Below, in pieces: positions 35,473-48,125 of a DNA stretch of 64,000 bases. The DNA comes from Stomorhina lunata. Its lineage: Eukaryota > Arthropoda > Insecta > Diptera > Rhiniidae. The stretch is taken from contig OW121743.1 of the NCBI GenBank assembly GCA_933228675.1, forward strand, positions 90,455,998 through 90,519,997, given 5' to 3'. Position numbers and translations under genes: made by a program. The notes below the pieces were generated by a model. It was not told the DNA's origin. It worked only from the letters and a program-made list of their open reading frames with translations, and searched no databases. Positions within the stretch are counted from its first letter, which is position 1, and every line of letters begins with the position of its first letter.

Positions 35473-35506
35473 TCAGTTTAATAGTAAAATCCAAAACGAT
35501 CGGTTG
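35473..35506 (+). promoter_or_regulatory. TATA-less core promoter, Inr plus DPE
   Basis: TCAGTT at 35473-35478 matches the fly initiator, with A+1 at 35475. GGTTG at 35502-35506 sits exactly at +28 to +32 and fits the DPE consensus RGWYV. No TATA box is seen at -30. Exact spacing of both elements ahead of a UTR-like stretch and a start codon supports a real promoter. Confidence 0.65.
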
Positions 35507-36202
35507 GTTAAATTTGTGCGGTTTCGGTTACTCGGGTGTAATTAATAGAAAATGTATAAAAATTTGTTGAAAAAGTGTTAATTAAAGTGTTTCCAATAAA
35601 ATACAAGTGTTTATAATTGTTATAAAATTGTTAAGTGATTGAAATTAAAGGAATTCTTGACAAAATCTTATAAGATTTTTCGTTTGTAGTTTCTTTGTCG
35701 TATTTGTTGTTGTTGTTGATTTACTTGAATGTGTGTGTATTTAGTAAAGATAAAAAAGATATTTTTTTCTCAAAAGCTTTAAAATTCGCGCTTTTTTTTG
35801 TTTTCGCTTAAAACCTCTAGATGTCTCTAGTATAACAGATAATATTAAAGCTCATAAAGTTGTACTTAAAGTTTGTTTGGAATAATTGTAAGTGAAGTTT
35901 TAAACTAAAATTTTCGGGGTTGATGAAACCACTAAATTCTACCAAATTAATTTTATATAAATCGAATTAGGATAAATTCTAATTCAAGCAGTTTTATTAA
36001 GTTTATAACAGTTTCTACAGTTAGTCCAAAAAGAAATAAAAATCATTTAAAATCGTTCGAGCGTTCGTTAATAACAAAATCGAGTGTTTTAAGACAAAAA
36101 GTGTTTGAATAAAAAATTTAATTAAGTAAAGAAATGTTATTTTAAAATTAAAAAAAAGAAATAAATATTTCAATGGCCTGTTATTTAGTGATATCTTCTC
36201 AG
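35475..36202 (+). CDS. First exon of a ZNF804/GPATCH8-like zinc-finger gene (5' UTR plus 10 codons)
   Basis: A 728-nt 5' exon: a long AT-rich leader, then ATG at 36173 and MACYLVISSQ, then CAG|GTAATT with the donor at 36203. The coding part ends in phase 0. From memory, vertebrate ZNF804B begins MACYLVISS, and ZNF804A and GPATCH8 start similarly. In that family the first exon encodes a short conserved N terminus ahead of a C2H2 zinc finger. Without splicing the frame stops soon after, in the intron. No second exon (expected to continue with an HLSNG-like motif) was found to the right, so the intron probably runs past 64000, across the satellite and across Hk on the other strand. Leader ATGs may reduce translation. 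The family call rests on ten residues. Confidence 0.55.
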
Positions 36203-36389
36203 GTAATTCTTTCAAATACTTTTTCTATTTTTATATAAATATAAACCCCCTAATTCATAAAAAAAAAACAAAATTATAACAAAGTTATAAATCAAATTTT
36301 TCGCGCAAAATTCAAATAATTTGATAATTTTAAAATTTATTTATAAATAAGTGAGTATATCTATATATAAAAATTTAGATATTTTTTTT

Positions 36390-39300
36390 ATGAGCATTTT
36401 GATTTTATGTATGAAAAACTTAAAATTAGATGTAGTTTCTTAAATAAGCGTCCAATCGACAAAATACTTGATTTTGGTGATCATTTTTATTTTTTGTATG
36501 AAAAACTTAAAATTGGCTGTAGTTTTTTAAATAAGCGTCCAATCGAGAAAATACTTGATTTTAGTGATCATTTTGATTTTTTGTACCAAAACTTAAAATT
36601 GGCTGTAGTTTTTTAAATAAAGCGTTAAATAAGCGTCCAATCGAGAAAATACTTGATATTGGTGATCATTTTGATTTTTGTACCAAAAACTTAAAATTGG
36701 CTGTAGTTTCTTAACTAAGCGTCAAATTGAGAAAATACTTGATTTTTGTGATCCTTTTGATTTTTTGTACCAAAAACTTAAAATTGGCGTAGTTTCTTAA
36801 ATAAGCGTCCAATCGAGAAAATACTTGATTTTGGTGATCATTTTAATTTTTTGTATGAAAAACTTAAAATTGGCTGTAGTTTCTTAAATAAGCCTCTAAT
36901 CGAGAAAATACTTGATTTTGGTGATCATTTTGATTTTTTGTACCAAAAACTTAAAATTGGCTGTAGTTTCTTAAATAAGCGTCAAATCGAGAAAATACTT
37001 GATTTTTGTGATCATTTTAATTTTTTGTATGAAAAACATAAAATTGGCTGTAGTTTCTTAAATAAGCGTCAAATCGAGAAAATACTTGATTTTTGTGATC
37101 ATTTTGATTTTTTTTTTACCAAAAACTTAAAATTGGCTGTAGTTTCTTAAATAAGCGTCAAATCGAGAAAATACTTGATTTTGGTGATCATTTTGATTTT
37201 TTTTTACCAAAAACTTAAAATTGGCTGTAGTTTCTTAAATAAGCGTCCAATCGAGAAAATACTTGATTTTGGTGATCATTTTGATTTTTTGTACCAAAAA
37301 CTTAAAATTGGCTGTAGTTTCTTAATTAAGCGTCAAATCGAGAAAATACTTGATTTTTGTGATCATTTTAATTTTTTGTATGAAAAACTTAAAATTGGCT
37401 GTAGTTTCTTAAATAAACGTCCAATCGAGAAAATACTTGATTTTGGTGATCATTTTGATTTTTTTACCAAAAACTTAAAATTGGCTGTAGTTTCTTAAAT
37501 AAGCGTCAAATCGAGAAAATACTTGATTTTTGTGATCATTTTGATTTTTTTTTACCAAAAACTTAAAATTGGCTGTAGTTTCTTAAATAAACGTCCAATC
37601 GAGAAAATACTTGATTTTGGTGATCATTTTAATTTTTGTACCAAAAACTTAAAATTGGCTGTAGTTTCTTAAATAAGCGTCCAATCGAGAAAATACTTGA
37701 TTTTTGTGATCATTTTGATTTTTTGTACCAAAAACTTAAAATTGGCTGTAGTTTCTTAAATAATTTTTTGTGATCATTTTGATTTTTGTACCAAAAACTT
37801 AAAATTGGCTGTAGTTTCTTAAATAAGCGTCCAATCGAGAAAATACTTGATTTTTGTGATCATTTTGATTTTTTTTTTACCAAAAACTTAAAATTGGCTG
37901 TAGTTTTTTAAATAAGCGTCCAATCGAGAAAATACTTGATTTTTGTGATCATTCTGATTTTTTGTACCAAAAACTTAAAATTGGCTGTAGTTTCTTAACT
38001 AAGCGTCCAATCGAGAAAATACTTGATTTTTGTGATCGTTTTTATTTTTTTGTATGAAAAACTTTAAATTGGCTGTAGTTTCTTAACTAAGCGTCAAATC
38101 GAGAAAATACTTGATTTTGGTGATCATTTTGATTTTTTGTACCAAAAACTTAAAATTGGCTGTAGTTTCTTAAATAAGCTTCCAATCGAGAAAATACTTG
38201 ATTTTTGTGATCGTTTTTATTTTTTGTACCAAAAACTTAAAATTGGCTGTAGTTTCTTAACTAAGCGTCCAATCGAGAAAATACTTGATTTTTGTGATCG
38301 TTTTTATTTTTTTGTATGAAAAACTTTAAATTGGCTGTAGTTTCTTAACTAAGCGTCAAATCGAGAAAATACTTGATTTTGGTGATCATTTTGATTTTTT
38401 GTACCAAAAACTTAAAATTGGCTGTAGTTTCTTAAATAAGCTTCCAATCGAGAAAATACTTGATTTTTGTGATCATTTTGATTTTTTTTTACCAAAAACT
38501 TAAAATTGGCTGTAGTTTCTTAAATAAGCTTCCAATCGAGAAAATACTTGATTTTTGTGATCATTTTGATTTTTTTTTACCAAAAACTTAAAATTGGCTG
38601 TAGTTTCTTAAATAAGCGTCCAATCGAGAAAATACTTGATTTTTGTGATCATTCTGATTTTTTGTACCAAAAACTTAAAATTGGCTGTAGTTTCTTAAAT
38701 AAGCTTCCAATCGAGAAAATACTTGATTTTGGTGATCATTTTGATTTTTTTTTTACCAAAAACTTAAAATTGGCTGTAGTTTTTTAAATAAGCGTCCAAT
38801 CGAGAAAATACTTGATTTTTGTGATCATTCTGATTTTTTGTACCAAAAACTTAAAATTGGCTGTAGTTTCTTAACTAAGCGTCCAATCGAGAAAATACTT
38901 GATTTTTGTGATCGTTTTTATTTTTTTGTATGAAAAACTTTAAAGTGGCTGTAGTTTCTTAACTAAGCGTCAAATCGAGAAAATACTTGATTTTGGTGAT
39001 CATTTTGATTTTTTGTACCAAAAACTTAAAATTGGCTGTAGTTTCTTAAATAAGCTTCCAATCGAGAAAATACTTGATTTTTGTGATCATTTTGATTTTT
39101 TTTTACCAAAAACTTAAAATTGGCTGTAGTTTCTTAAATAAGCGTCCAATCGAGAAAATACTTGATTTTGGTGATCATTTTAATTTTTGTACCAAAAACT
39201 TAAAATTGGCTGTAGTTTCTTAAATAAGCGTCCAATCGAGAAAATACTTGATTTTTGTGATCATTTTGATATTTTTTATGCAAAACTTAAAATTGGCTGT

Positions 39301-42145
39301 AGTTTCTTAAATAAGCGTCCAATCGAGAAAATTCTTGATTTTTGTGATCATTTTGATTTTTTTAAGAAAAAACTTCAAATTGGCTGTAGTTTCTTAAATA
39401 AGCGCCCAATCGAGAAAATACTTGATTTTGGTGATCATTTGGTGATTTTTTTTACCAAAAACTTAAAATTGGCTGTAGTTTCGGGAAAATCGGGAAAATA
39501 CTTGATTTTGGTGATCATTTTGATTTTTTTGTATGAAAAACTTAAAATTGGCTGTAGTTTCTTAAATAAGCGTCCAATCGAGAAAATTCTTGATTTTTGT
39601 GATCATTTTGATTTTTTGTATGAAAAACTTAAAATTGGCTGTAGTTTCTTAAATAAGCGTCCAATCGAGAAAATACTTGATTTTTGTGATCATTTTGATA
39701 TTTTTTATGCAAAACTTAAAATTGGCTGTAGTTTCTTAAATAAGCGTCCAATCGAGAAAATACTTGATTTTTGTGATCATTTTGATTTTTTTTTACCAAA
39801 AACTTAAAATTGGCTGTAGTTTCTTAAATAAACGTCCAATCGAGAAAATACTTGATTTTGGTGATCATTTTAATTTTTGTACCAAAAACTTAAAATTGGC
39901 TGTAGTTTCTTAAATAAGCGTCCAATCGAGAAAATACTTGATTTTTGTGATCATTTTGATTTTTTGTACCAAAAACTTAAAATTGGCTGTAGTTTCTTAA
40001 ATAATTTTTTGTGATCATTTTGATTTTTGTACCAAAAACTTAAAATTGGCTGTAGTTTCTTAAATAAGCGTCCAATCGAGAAAATACTTGATTTTTGTGA
40101 TCATTTTGATTTTTTTTTTACCAAAAACTTAAAATTGGCTGTAGTTTTTTAAATAAGCGTCCAATCGAGAAAATACTTGATTTTTGTGATCATTCTGATT
40201 TTTTGTACCAAAAACTTAAAATTGGCTGTAGTTTCTTAACTAAGCGTCCAATCGAGAAAATACTTGATTTTGTGATCGTTTTTCTGATTTTTTGTACCAA
40301 AAACTTAAAATTGGCTGTAGTTTCTTAAATAAGCTTCCAATCGAGAAAATACTTGATTTTGGTGATCATTTTGATTTTTTTTTTACCAAAAACTTAAAAT
40401 TGGCTGTAGTTTTTTAAATAAGCGTCCAATCGAGAAAATACTTGATTTTTGTGATCATTCTGATTTTTTGTACCAAAAACTTAAAATTGGCTGTAGTTTC
40501 TTAACTAAGCGTCCAATCGAGAAAATACTTGATTTTTGTGATCGTTTTTATTTTTTTGTATGAAAAACTTTAAAGTGGCTGTAGTTTCTTAACTAAGCGT
40601 CAAATCGAGAAAATACTTGATTTTGGTGATCATTTTGATTTTTTGTACCAAAAACTTAAAATTGGCTGTAGTTTCTTAAATAAGCTTCCAATCGAGAAAA
40701 TACTTGATTTTTGTGATCATTTTGATTTTTTTTTACCAAAAACTTAAAATTGGCTGTAGTTTCTTAAATAAGCGTCCAATCGAGAAAATACTTGATTTTG
40801 GTGATCATTTTAATTTTTGTACCAAAAACTTAAAATTGGCTGTAGTTTCTTAAATAAGCGTCCAATCGAGAAAATACTTGATTTTTGTGATCATTTTGAT
40901 ATTTTTTATGCAAAACTTAAAATTGGCTGTAGTTTCTTAAATAAGCGTCCAATCGAGAAAATTCTTGATTTTTGTGATCATTTTGATTTTTTTAAGAAAA
41001 AACTTCAAATTGGCTGTAGTTTCTTAAATAAGCGCCCAATCGAGAAAATACTTGATTTTGGTGATCATTTGGTGATTTTTTTTACCAAAAACTTAAAATT
41101 GGCTGTAGTTTCGGGAAAATCGGGAAAATACTTGATTTTGGTGATCATTTTGATTTTTTTGTATGAAAAACTTAAAATTGGCTGTAGTTTCTTAAATAAG
41201 CGTCCAATCGAGAAAATTCTTGATTTTTGTGATCATTTTGATTTTTTGTATGAAAAACTTAAAATTGGCTGTAGTTTCTTAAATAAGCGTCCAATCGAGA
41301 AAATACTTGATTTTTGTGATCATTTTGATATTTTTTATGCAAAACTTAAAATTGGCTGTAGTTTCTTAAATAAGCGTCCAATCGAGAAAATACTTGATTT
41401 TGGTGATCATTTTGATTTTTTTGTATGAAAAACTTAAAATTGGCTGTAGTTTCTTAAATAAGCGTCCAATCGAGAAAATACTTGATTTTGGTGATCATTT
41501 TGATTTTTTGTACCAAAAACTTAAAATTGGCTGTAGTTTCTTAAATAAGCTTCCAATCGAGAAAATACTTGATTTTTGTGACCATTTTGATTTTTTTTTA
41601 CCAAAAACTTAAAATTGGCTGTAGTTTCTTAAATAAGCGTCCAATCGAGAAAATACTTGATTTTTGTGATCATTTTGATATTTTTTATGCAAAACTTAAA
41701 ATTGGCTGTAGTTTCTTAAATAAGCGTCCAATCGAGAAAATTCTTGATTTTTGTGATCATTTTGATTTTTTTAAGAAAAAACTTCAAATTGGCTGTAGTT
41801 TCTTAAATAAGCGCCCAATCGAGAAAATACTTGATTTTGGTGATCATTTGGTGATTTTTTTTACCAAAAACTTAAAATTGGCTGTAGTTTCGGGAAAATC
41901 GGGAAAATACTTGATTTTGGTGATCATTTTGATTTTTTTGTATGAAAAACTTAAAATTGGCTGTAGTTTCTTAAATAAGCGTCCAATCGAGAAAATTCTT
42001 GATTTTTGTGATCATTTTGATTTTTTGTATGAAAAACTTAAAATTGGCTGTAGTTTCTTAAATAAGCGTCCAATCGAGAAAATACTTGATTTTTGTCATC
42101 ATTTTGACTTTTTGTACCAAAAACTAAAAATTGGCGACAGTTTCT
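36390..42145 (+). repeat. 87-bp satellite array with higher-order blocks
   Basis: About 66 units of 87 bp, each with CTTGATTTTTGTGATCATTT, an AAAAACTTAAAATTGGCTGT segment and AATAAGCGTCCAATCGAGAA. Because 87 is 29 codons and one frame lacks stops, runs of up to 222 codons stay open with a repeated KLKIGCSFLNKRPIEKILDF peptide. Variable T-runs and single-base gaps break the frame many times, so it is not treated as a gene. Larger blocks are copied: 39131-39780 reappears at offset +1630 and partly at +2410; 37583 onward reappears at +2241. A marker unit with TTTCGGGAAAATCGGGAAAA occurs at 39480, 41110 and 41890. Confidence 0.95.
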
Positions 42146-43285
42146 TAAATATTTGTTTGCATGGCAACGCTATCGTCATCGTCATTTTTTCATTCTGGCA
42201 GTTCTTTTTAGTTCTAGATTCTATAATTTTAGTATGAAAATACTATTAATATTTAAACCTTAAACCGTTAGGACTTTAAATTTAAACTGAAGCAACTGAA
42301 GTAAAATTAAAAGGTTTATCAAAATATTGAATTATTTAAACTTACTTTTTTATTCCAAAAATATTCTTTATAAATAAAAACTCTTTAGAATAATTGTTTA
42401 AGTGAAATTTTTATTAATTTGTCTTGTTCTTTATATTGTTTTTGTTATATATAATTTTATCATTATTTATTCGAGTTTTTGGTTGATTTTATTTAAAATT
42501 TATTTTCATTGTTCATATTATTTTTTTTTTGTCAAATATTAGTATCGTTTACAAGTTTTTTCTTTGTATGCTGGCCTTTTAGTAAAAATCGAAAGCAACC
42601 TAAATTAGTTATTTTTTGTTTGTCATTTTTATTAAAGATTACAATATTTTAGTTGTTTTTTGTTTTCGAAAAATTTTAGTTATAAATTTTTTATTTAATT
42701 TTTGTTTAGGTATTTCTTTTAATATTGCTTTTATAAATATTTTTTTGTTTTGTTTATATTTTAGATACTATTTTGCGAAAAAAGTAAAGAAAATTTAGAA
42801 GATTTTCGTTTTTGTTAAATTTATTGCTTAGGCATATTTTTTGTATAAAAGAAGGTTTTTGAAATATTATTCTGGAAAATTTTTTTGTTGGATATTTTTT
42901 AATTTTGTTTGAATATTGTTTGAGTGATTTTATGCTTTAAAAATTTGGGTTTATGTAAATTTTATAACTTGAGCAAAATATTTATGTAGTTCTAAAATTT
43001 TTGTATTATTGAAAATATAGTAAATGTTTAAGTGAAATTTAGAAAAGTATTAAAAGTAATTTTAAAGTGATAATTTTTGTTTTTCACATTAACCAAAATC
43101 TGATAGAAGAATCTAAATAGGTCACGAGTTGAAAAATTTATATATCTAAACGCATCAAAGATAATATCAAGTCATGGAACTCGAACCAGTTTTAAATTAA
43201 GGCCTTAAAAGACTTTATTAAACGCCATCTTTATCGAAAACAAAACAATTGTTAAGTTTTTCCCTTAAAAACTTGTCATATAGTC
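42146..43285. other. AT-rich DNA after the 87-bp satellite, no gene seen
   Basis: T-rich low-complexity sequence. The open frame 42616-42798 is a by-product of T-rich composition. Nothing else was recognised. Confidence 0.5.
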
Positions 43286-43289
43286 GGCC

Positions 43290-43530
43290 AAGCTAGGACA
43301 TGTTGTGCGAATGGATGAAAATACTCCGGCAAGAAAAGTCTTCGATAATGACCCAGAGGGAACGCGTAGAAGAGGGCGTCCAAAACTTCGATGGAAAGAC
43401 CAAGTAGAAGAAAATCTTTTGAAACTTGGTATACGAAATTGTAGAATATGCGCACAAGATCGAGGTGCTTGGAATTCTAAAATATGCTCGGCCTTTGACC
43501 TAAACAGGTTGTAATTACAGGCCATTTAAG
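43290..43530 (+). mobile_element. Non-LTR retrotransposon C-terminal fragment, copy 2
   Basis: Encodes MDENTPARKVFDNDPEGTRR and the same basic tail as 6484-6779, with only a few base differences, in the opposite orientation. Here its 3' end, not its 5' end, touches element A. Confidence 0.85.
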
Positions 43531-44258
43531 TAAGTAACTAAGCTATATGATACTCTTCAATACTAAGGTCAAATATGGACCAACAATTAAACAAGTTTTC
43601 CTTAAGTCTTAGATACATACATATACTCTTATGTGGTATTTTTGTAAAAATTTCGAGATTTTAGTAGTTTTATATCATTTCCGACTAAGGACTTGATATG
43701 AGAGCTAGGGTCAATTGTAAATCAATTATTAACAAATTTCAGTTATCGGTTTATATTTTCGAAATATTTATCTGTACAAAATTTTAGTAGTAAAGTGCAT
43801 TTATTTTTTAAAGATATATCCGCGATTTAGCATTAACAAGACTTTTAAGAATATGTCTTATATTAGAGGCATTGTCATATATGGACTGATTCCTACAAAA
43901 TTAGGTATAGCAATATTTATGCTGAATATTATTAAAATACAATACAATTTCTCACTCTAAAGTGCCAAAAACTCTATTCTGGGAAGGCATCCCTATGGGA
44001 GGTACCCGAAATAGTAATCCGATTTGGTCCAAAAACTATAGCGATCATCTTTGGACTAAAATTAGTCTGTGCCAAATTTAATTATATTATCTATTAAATT
44101 ACTACCTGTAATTTGATAACGAGCTTATATGGATATCCGACCAGCCATTTAACAGGACGAACATCGTTAAATCAACCCAGGGAGTGATTCTGAGTCGACC
44201 ATTATACTAAATTGTAAGTCTCAGACCAATATTTCTATGCCTTACAAACATCAACAGA
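43528..44258 (+). mobile_element. Element A, copy 4, 3'-truncated
   Basis: Begins at AAGTAAGTAACTAAGC and follows the element A order up to the CTATGCCTTACAAACATCA block. The last 40 or so bases are then replaced by the minisatellite that starts near 44270. Most similar to copy 1 (shared CAAATATGGACCAACAAT and GGAGGTACCCGAAATAG). Confidence 0.8.
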
Positions 44259-44269
44259 AAAAATTTTGT

Positions 44270-47200
44270 AATGAAAACTTTTCTAAAGAAAAAATTTTAT
44301 AACAAAAATTTTTCTATTAAAAAAAAAAAATTATAGTGAACATTTTTCTTTAAAAAAAAATTTATAATGCAAATTTTTCTATAGAAAAAATTTTATAATA
44401 AAAATTTTTCTATAGAAAAAATTTTATAATAAAAATTTTTCTATAGAAAAAATTTTAAAATAAAAATTTTTCTATAGAAAAAATTTTAAAATAAAAATTT
44501 TTCTATAGAAAAAATTTTATAATGAAAATTTTTCTATAGAAAAAATTTTATAATAAAAATTTTTCTATAGAAAAAATTTTATAATAAAAATTTTTTTATA
44601 AAAAAATTTCATAATGAAAATTTTTCTATAGAAAAAATACTCATAACGAAATTTTTCGAAAAGAAAACATTTTATAATAAAACTTTTTCTATAGAACAAA
44701 TTTTATAATGAAAACCTTTCTATAGAAAAATACAAATGACGAAACGTTTTGTAAAGAAAAAAATTTATAATGCAAATTTTTCTATAGAAAAAATTTATAA
44801 CAAAAACTTTTCTATAGAAACAAATTATAATGAAATTTTTTCTATGGAAAAAATTTTATATTGAAAATTTTTCTATAGAAAATTTTTTATAATGAAAATT
44901 TCTCTATAGAAAAAAATTTATAATGAAAATTTTTCAGTTAAAAATATTTTATAATAAAAATTTTCTGTAGAAAAAATTTAACAAAGAAAATTTTTTTATA
45001 AAAAATGTTTCTATAGAAAAAATTTAATAATGAAAATAATGCATACTTTTTTCATAGAAATAATTTTAAATGAAAAATTTTCTATTGAAAAATTTTTATA
45101 ATGAAAAATTTTCTATAAAAAAATTTCATAATGAAAATTTTTCTATAGAAAAAATTTCATAAAGAAAATTTTTTATAGCAAAAATTTCATAATAGAAAAT
45201 TCATTATACAAATTTTTCTATAGAAAAACCTTATTATTAAATATTTTGAATAGAAAAATTTTCATTATAAAATTTTTTCCATGGAAAAATTTTCATTTTT
45301 AAAATTTTTCTATAGAAAAAATTTCATTATTAAAATTTTTCTATAGAAAAAATTTCATTATAAAAACTTTTCTATAGAAAAATTTTCATTATAAAAATTT
45401 TTCTATAGAAAAATTTTTGTAATGAAAATTTTTATTAAAAAATTTTTTCCATAGAAAAATTTTCCACTATGAACTTTTTTCTACAGAAAAATTTTCATTA
45501 TGAAATTTCTTCTATAGAAAAATTTTCATTATGAAATTTTTCTATAAAAAAAAATCATAATAAAAACTTTTTGTAGCAAAAATTTCATAATGAAAATTTT
45601 TCTGTAGAAAAAAGTTCATAATGGAAAATTTTTCTATAGAAAAAATTTTTTAATGAAAATTTTCAATATAAAAAGTTTTCTATAGAAAAATTTTTGTAAT
45701 TAAAATTTTTCTATAAAAAAATTTTTATAATTGAAATTTTTCTATAGAAAACTTTTTGTAATTGAAATTTTTCTATAGAAAAATTTTTGTAATTGAAATT
45801 TTTCTATAGAAAAATTTTTGTACTTGAAATTTTTCTATAGAAAAATTTTTGTAATTGAAATTTTTCTATAGAAAAATTTTTGTAACTGAAATTTTGCTAT
45901 AGAAAAATTTTTGTAATGAAAATTTTTTTATAGAAAAATTTTTGTAATGAAAATTTTTCTATAAAAAAATTTTAATAATGAAATTTTTTCTATAGAAAAA
46001 CTTTAAAAATGAAAATTTTTCCATGGAAAAAATTTTATAATGAAAGTTTTTCTATTCAAAATATTGTATAATAAAGTTTTTCTATAGAAAAATTTGTATA
46101 ATGAATTTTTTATTATGAAATTTTTGCTATAAAAAATTTTCATTATGAAATTTTTTCTATAGAAAAATTTTCATTATGAAATTTTTTTATAGAAAAATTT
46201 TCATTATAAAAATTTTTCAATAGAAAATTTTTCATTTAAAATTATTTCTATGGAAAAAATATGCATTATTTTCATTCTTAAATTTTTTCTATAGAAACAT
46301 TTTTTATAAAAAAATTTTCTTTGTTAAATTTTTTCTACAGAAAATTTTTATTATAAAATATTTTTAACTGAAAAATTTTCATTATAAATTTCATAATGAA
46401 AATTTTTCTATAAAAAATTTTTCATTATGAAATTTTTCTATAAAAAATTTGTCATTATGAAATTTTTTCGATAGAAAAATTTTCATTATGAATTTTTTTC
46501 TATAGAAAAATTTCATAATGAAAATTTTTCTATAAAAGAAATTTCATAATGAAAATTTTTCTGTAGAAAAAAGTTATAATAAAAATTTTCCTATAGAAAA
46601 ATTTTTTAATGAAAATTTTTCTATAGAAAAATTTTTTTAATGAAAATTTTCAATATAAAAAGTTTTCTATAGAAAATTTTTTGTAAATGAAATTTTTCTA
46701 TAGAAAAATTTTTGTAATTGAAATTTTTCTATAGAAAAATTTTTGTAATTGAAATTTTTCTATAGAAAAATGTTTGTAATGAAAATTTTTGTATAGAAAA
46801 AATTTGTAGTGAAAATTTTTTTAATAATGAAAATTTTTCCATGGAAAAAATTTTATAATGAAAATTTTTCTATGGAAAAAATTTTTCTATTCAAAAAATT
46901 GTATATTAAAGTTTTTCTAAGGAAAAATTTGTGTAATGACATTTTTTTTTTATAAAAAAAATTTTATTATTAAAAAAATTATGTAATGAAAATTTTCTGT
47001 AGAAAAAATTTTATAATAAAAAAATGTTTCTATAGATAAATTTTGTTATAAAAATTTTTCTATGGAACAAATTTTATAATTAAAATTTTTCCACAGAAAA
47101 AATTTCTTTATAAAAATTTTTTATCTTTAGAAAAAATTTTATAATGAATATTGTTCTATTGAAAAAATTATAATAAAATGTTTTCTATAGAAAAATTTTA

Positions 47201-48125
47201 AATTAAAATTTTTTCTATAGAAGAAATTTCATAAAGAAAATTGTTCTGTAGAAAAAAGTTCATAATGAAAATTTTTCTATAGAAACATTTTTTAATGAAA
47301 ATTTTTCTATCGAAAAGTTTTTTAATGAAAATTTTTCTGTAGAAAATTTTTTGATGAAAATTTTTCTATAGAAAAATTTTTTTAATAAAAATTTTCATTA
47401 TAAAAAGTTTTCTATAGAAAAATTTTCGTTATTGAAATTTTTCTATAGAAAAATTTTCGTAATTGAAATTTTTCTATAGAAAAATTTTCATTATTAAAAT
47501 TTTTCTATAGAAAAAATTTTATTATAAAAATGTTTATTACAAAAATTTTTCTATAGAAAAATTTCAATTACGAAAATTTTTCTATAGAAAAATTTCAATT
47601 ACAAAAATTTTTTTATAGAAAAATTTCAATTACAAAAATTTTTCAATAGAAAACTTTTTATAATGAAAATTTTCATTAAACAATTTTTTCTATAGAAAAA
47701 TTTTCATTAAAAAAAATTTCTACAGACAAATTTTCATTAAAAAACTTTTCTATAAAAAAATTTTCATTATGAACTTTTTTCTACAGAAAAATTTTCATTA
47801 TGAAATTTCTTCTATAGAAAAATTTTCATTATGAAATTTAAAAAAATTCATAATAAAAACTTTTTATAGCAAATATTTCATAATGAAAATTTTTCTATAA
47901 AAAAAAATTTATTATAAAAATTCTTTATAGAAAAAAATTATAATAAAATTTTTTCTATACAAAAAAATTTAATAATAAAAAACTTTTTTTTATAGAAAAA
48001 AAATTTATAATGAAAAGTTTTCTGTAAAAAAAATTTTTAATTTTTAAAGAAAAATTTTCCCATAGAAAAAATTTTATAATGAAAATTTTTCAACAGAAAA
48101 AATTTCATAATGAAAAAAATTAAAT
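44270..48125. repeat. CTATAGAAAA minisatellite, large ATAATGAAAA subtype array
   Basis: About 3.85 kb, on the order of 125 units of 29-33 bp alternating TTTTTCTATAGAAAAA with spacers ATTTTATAATGAAA, TTTTTGTAATTGAAA or ATTTTCATTATAAAA. Spacer subtypes form local blocks (TTGTAATTG near 45750-45900, TTCATTATG near 46130-46500). Some blocks use the reverse complement of the spacer. No open frame. Confidence 0.95.

Noticed and set aside
36390..42240. Long open frames of up to 222 codons in the 87-bp array
   Set aside because: They follow from a stop-free unit of 29 codons. T-run and single-base length changes break the frame repeatedly, no start context or splice pattern is seen, and the array also has frame-shifted units in the same register.
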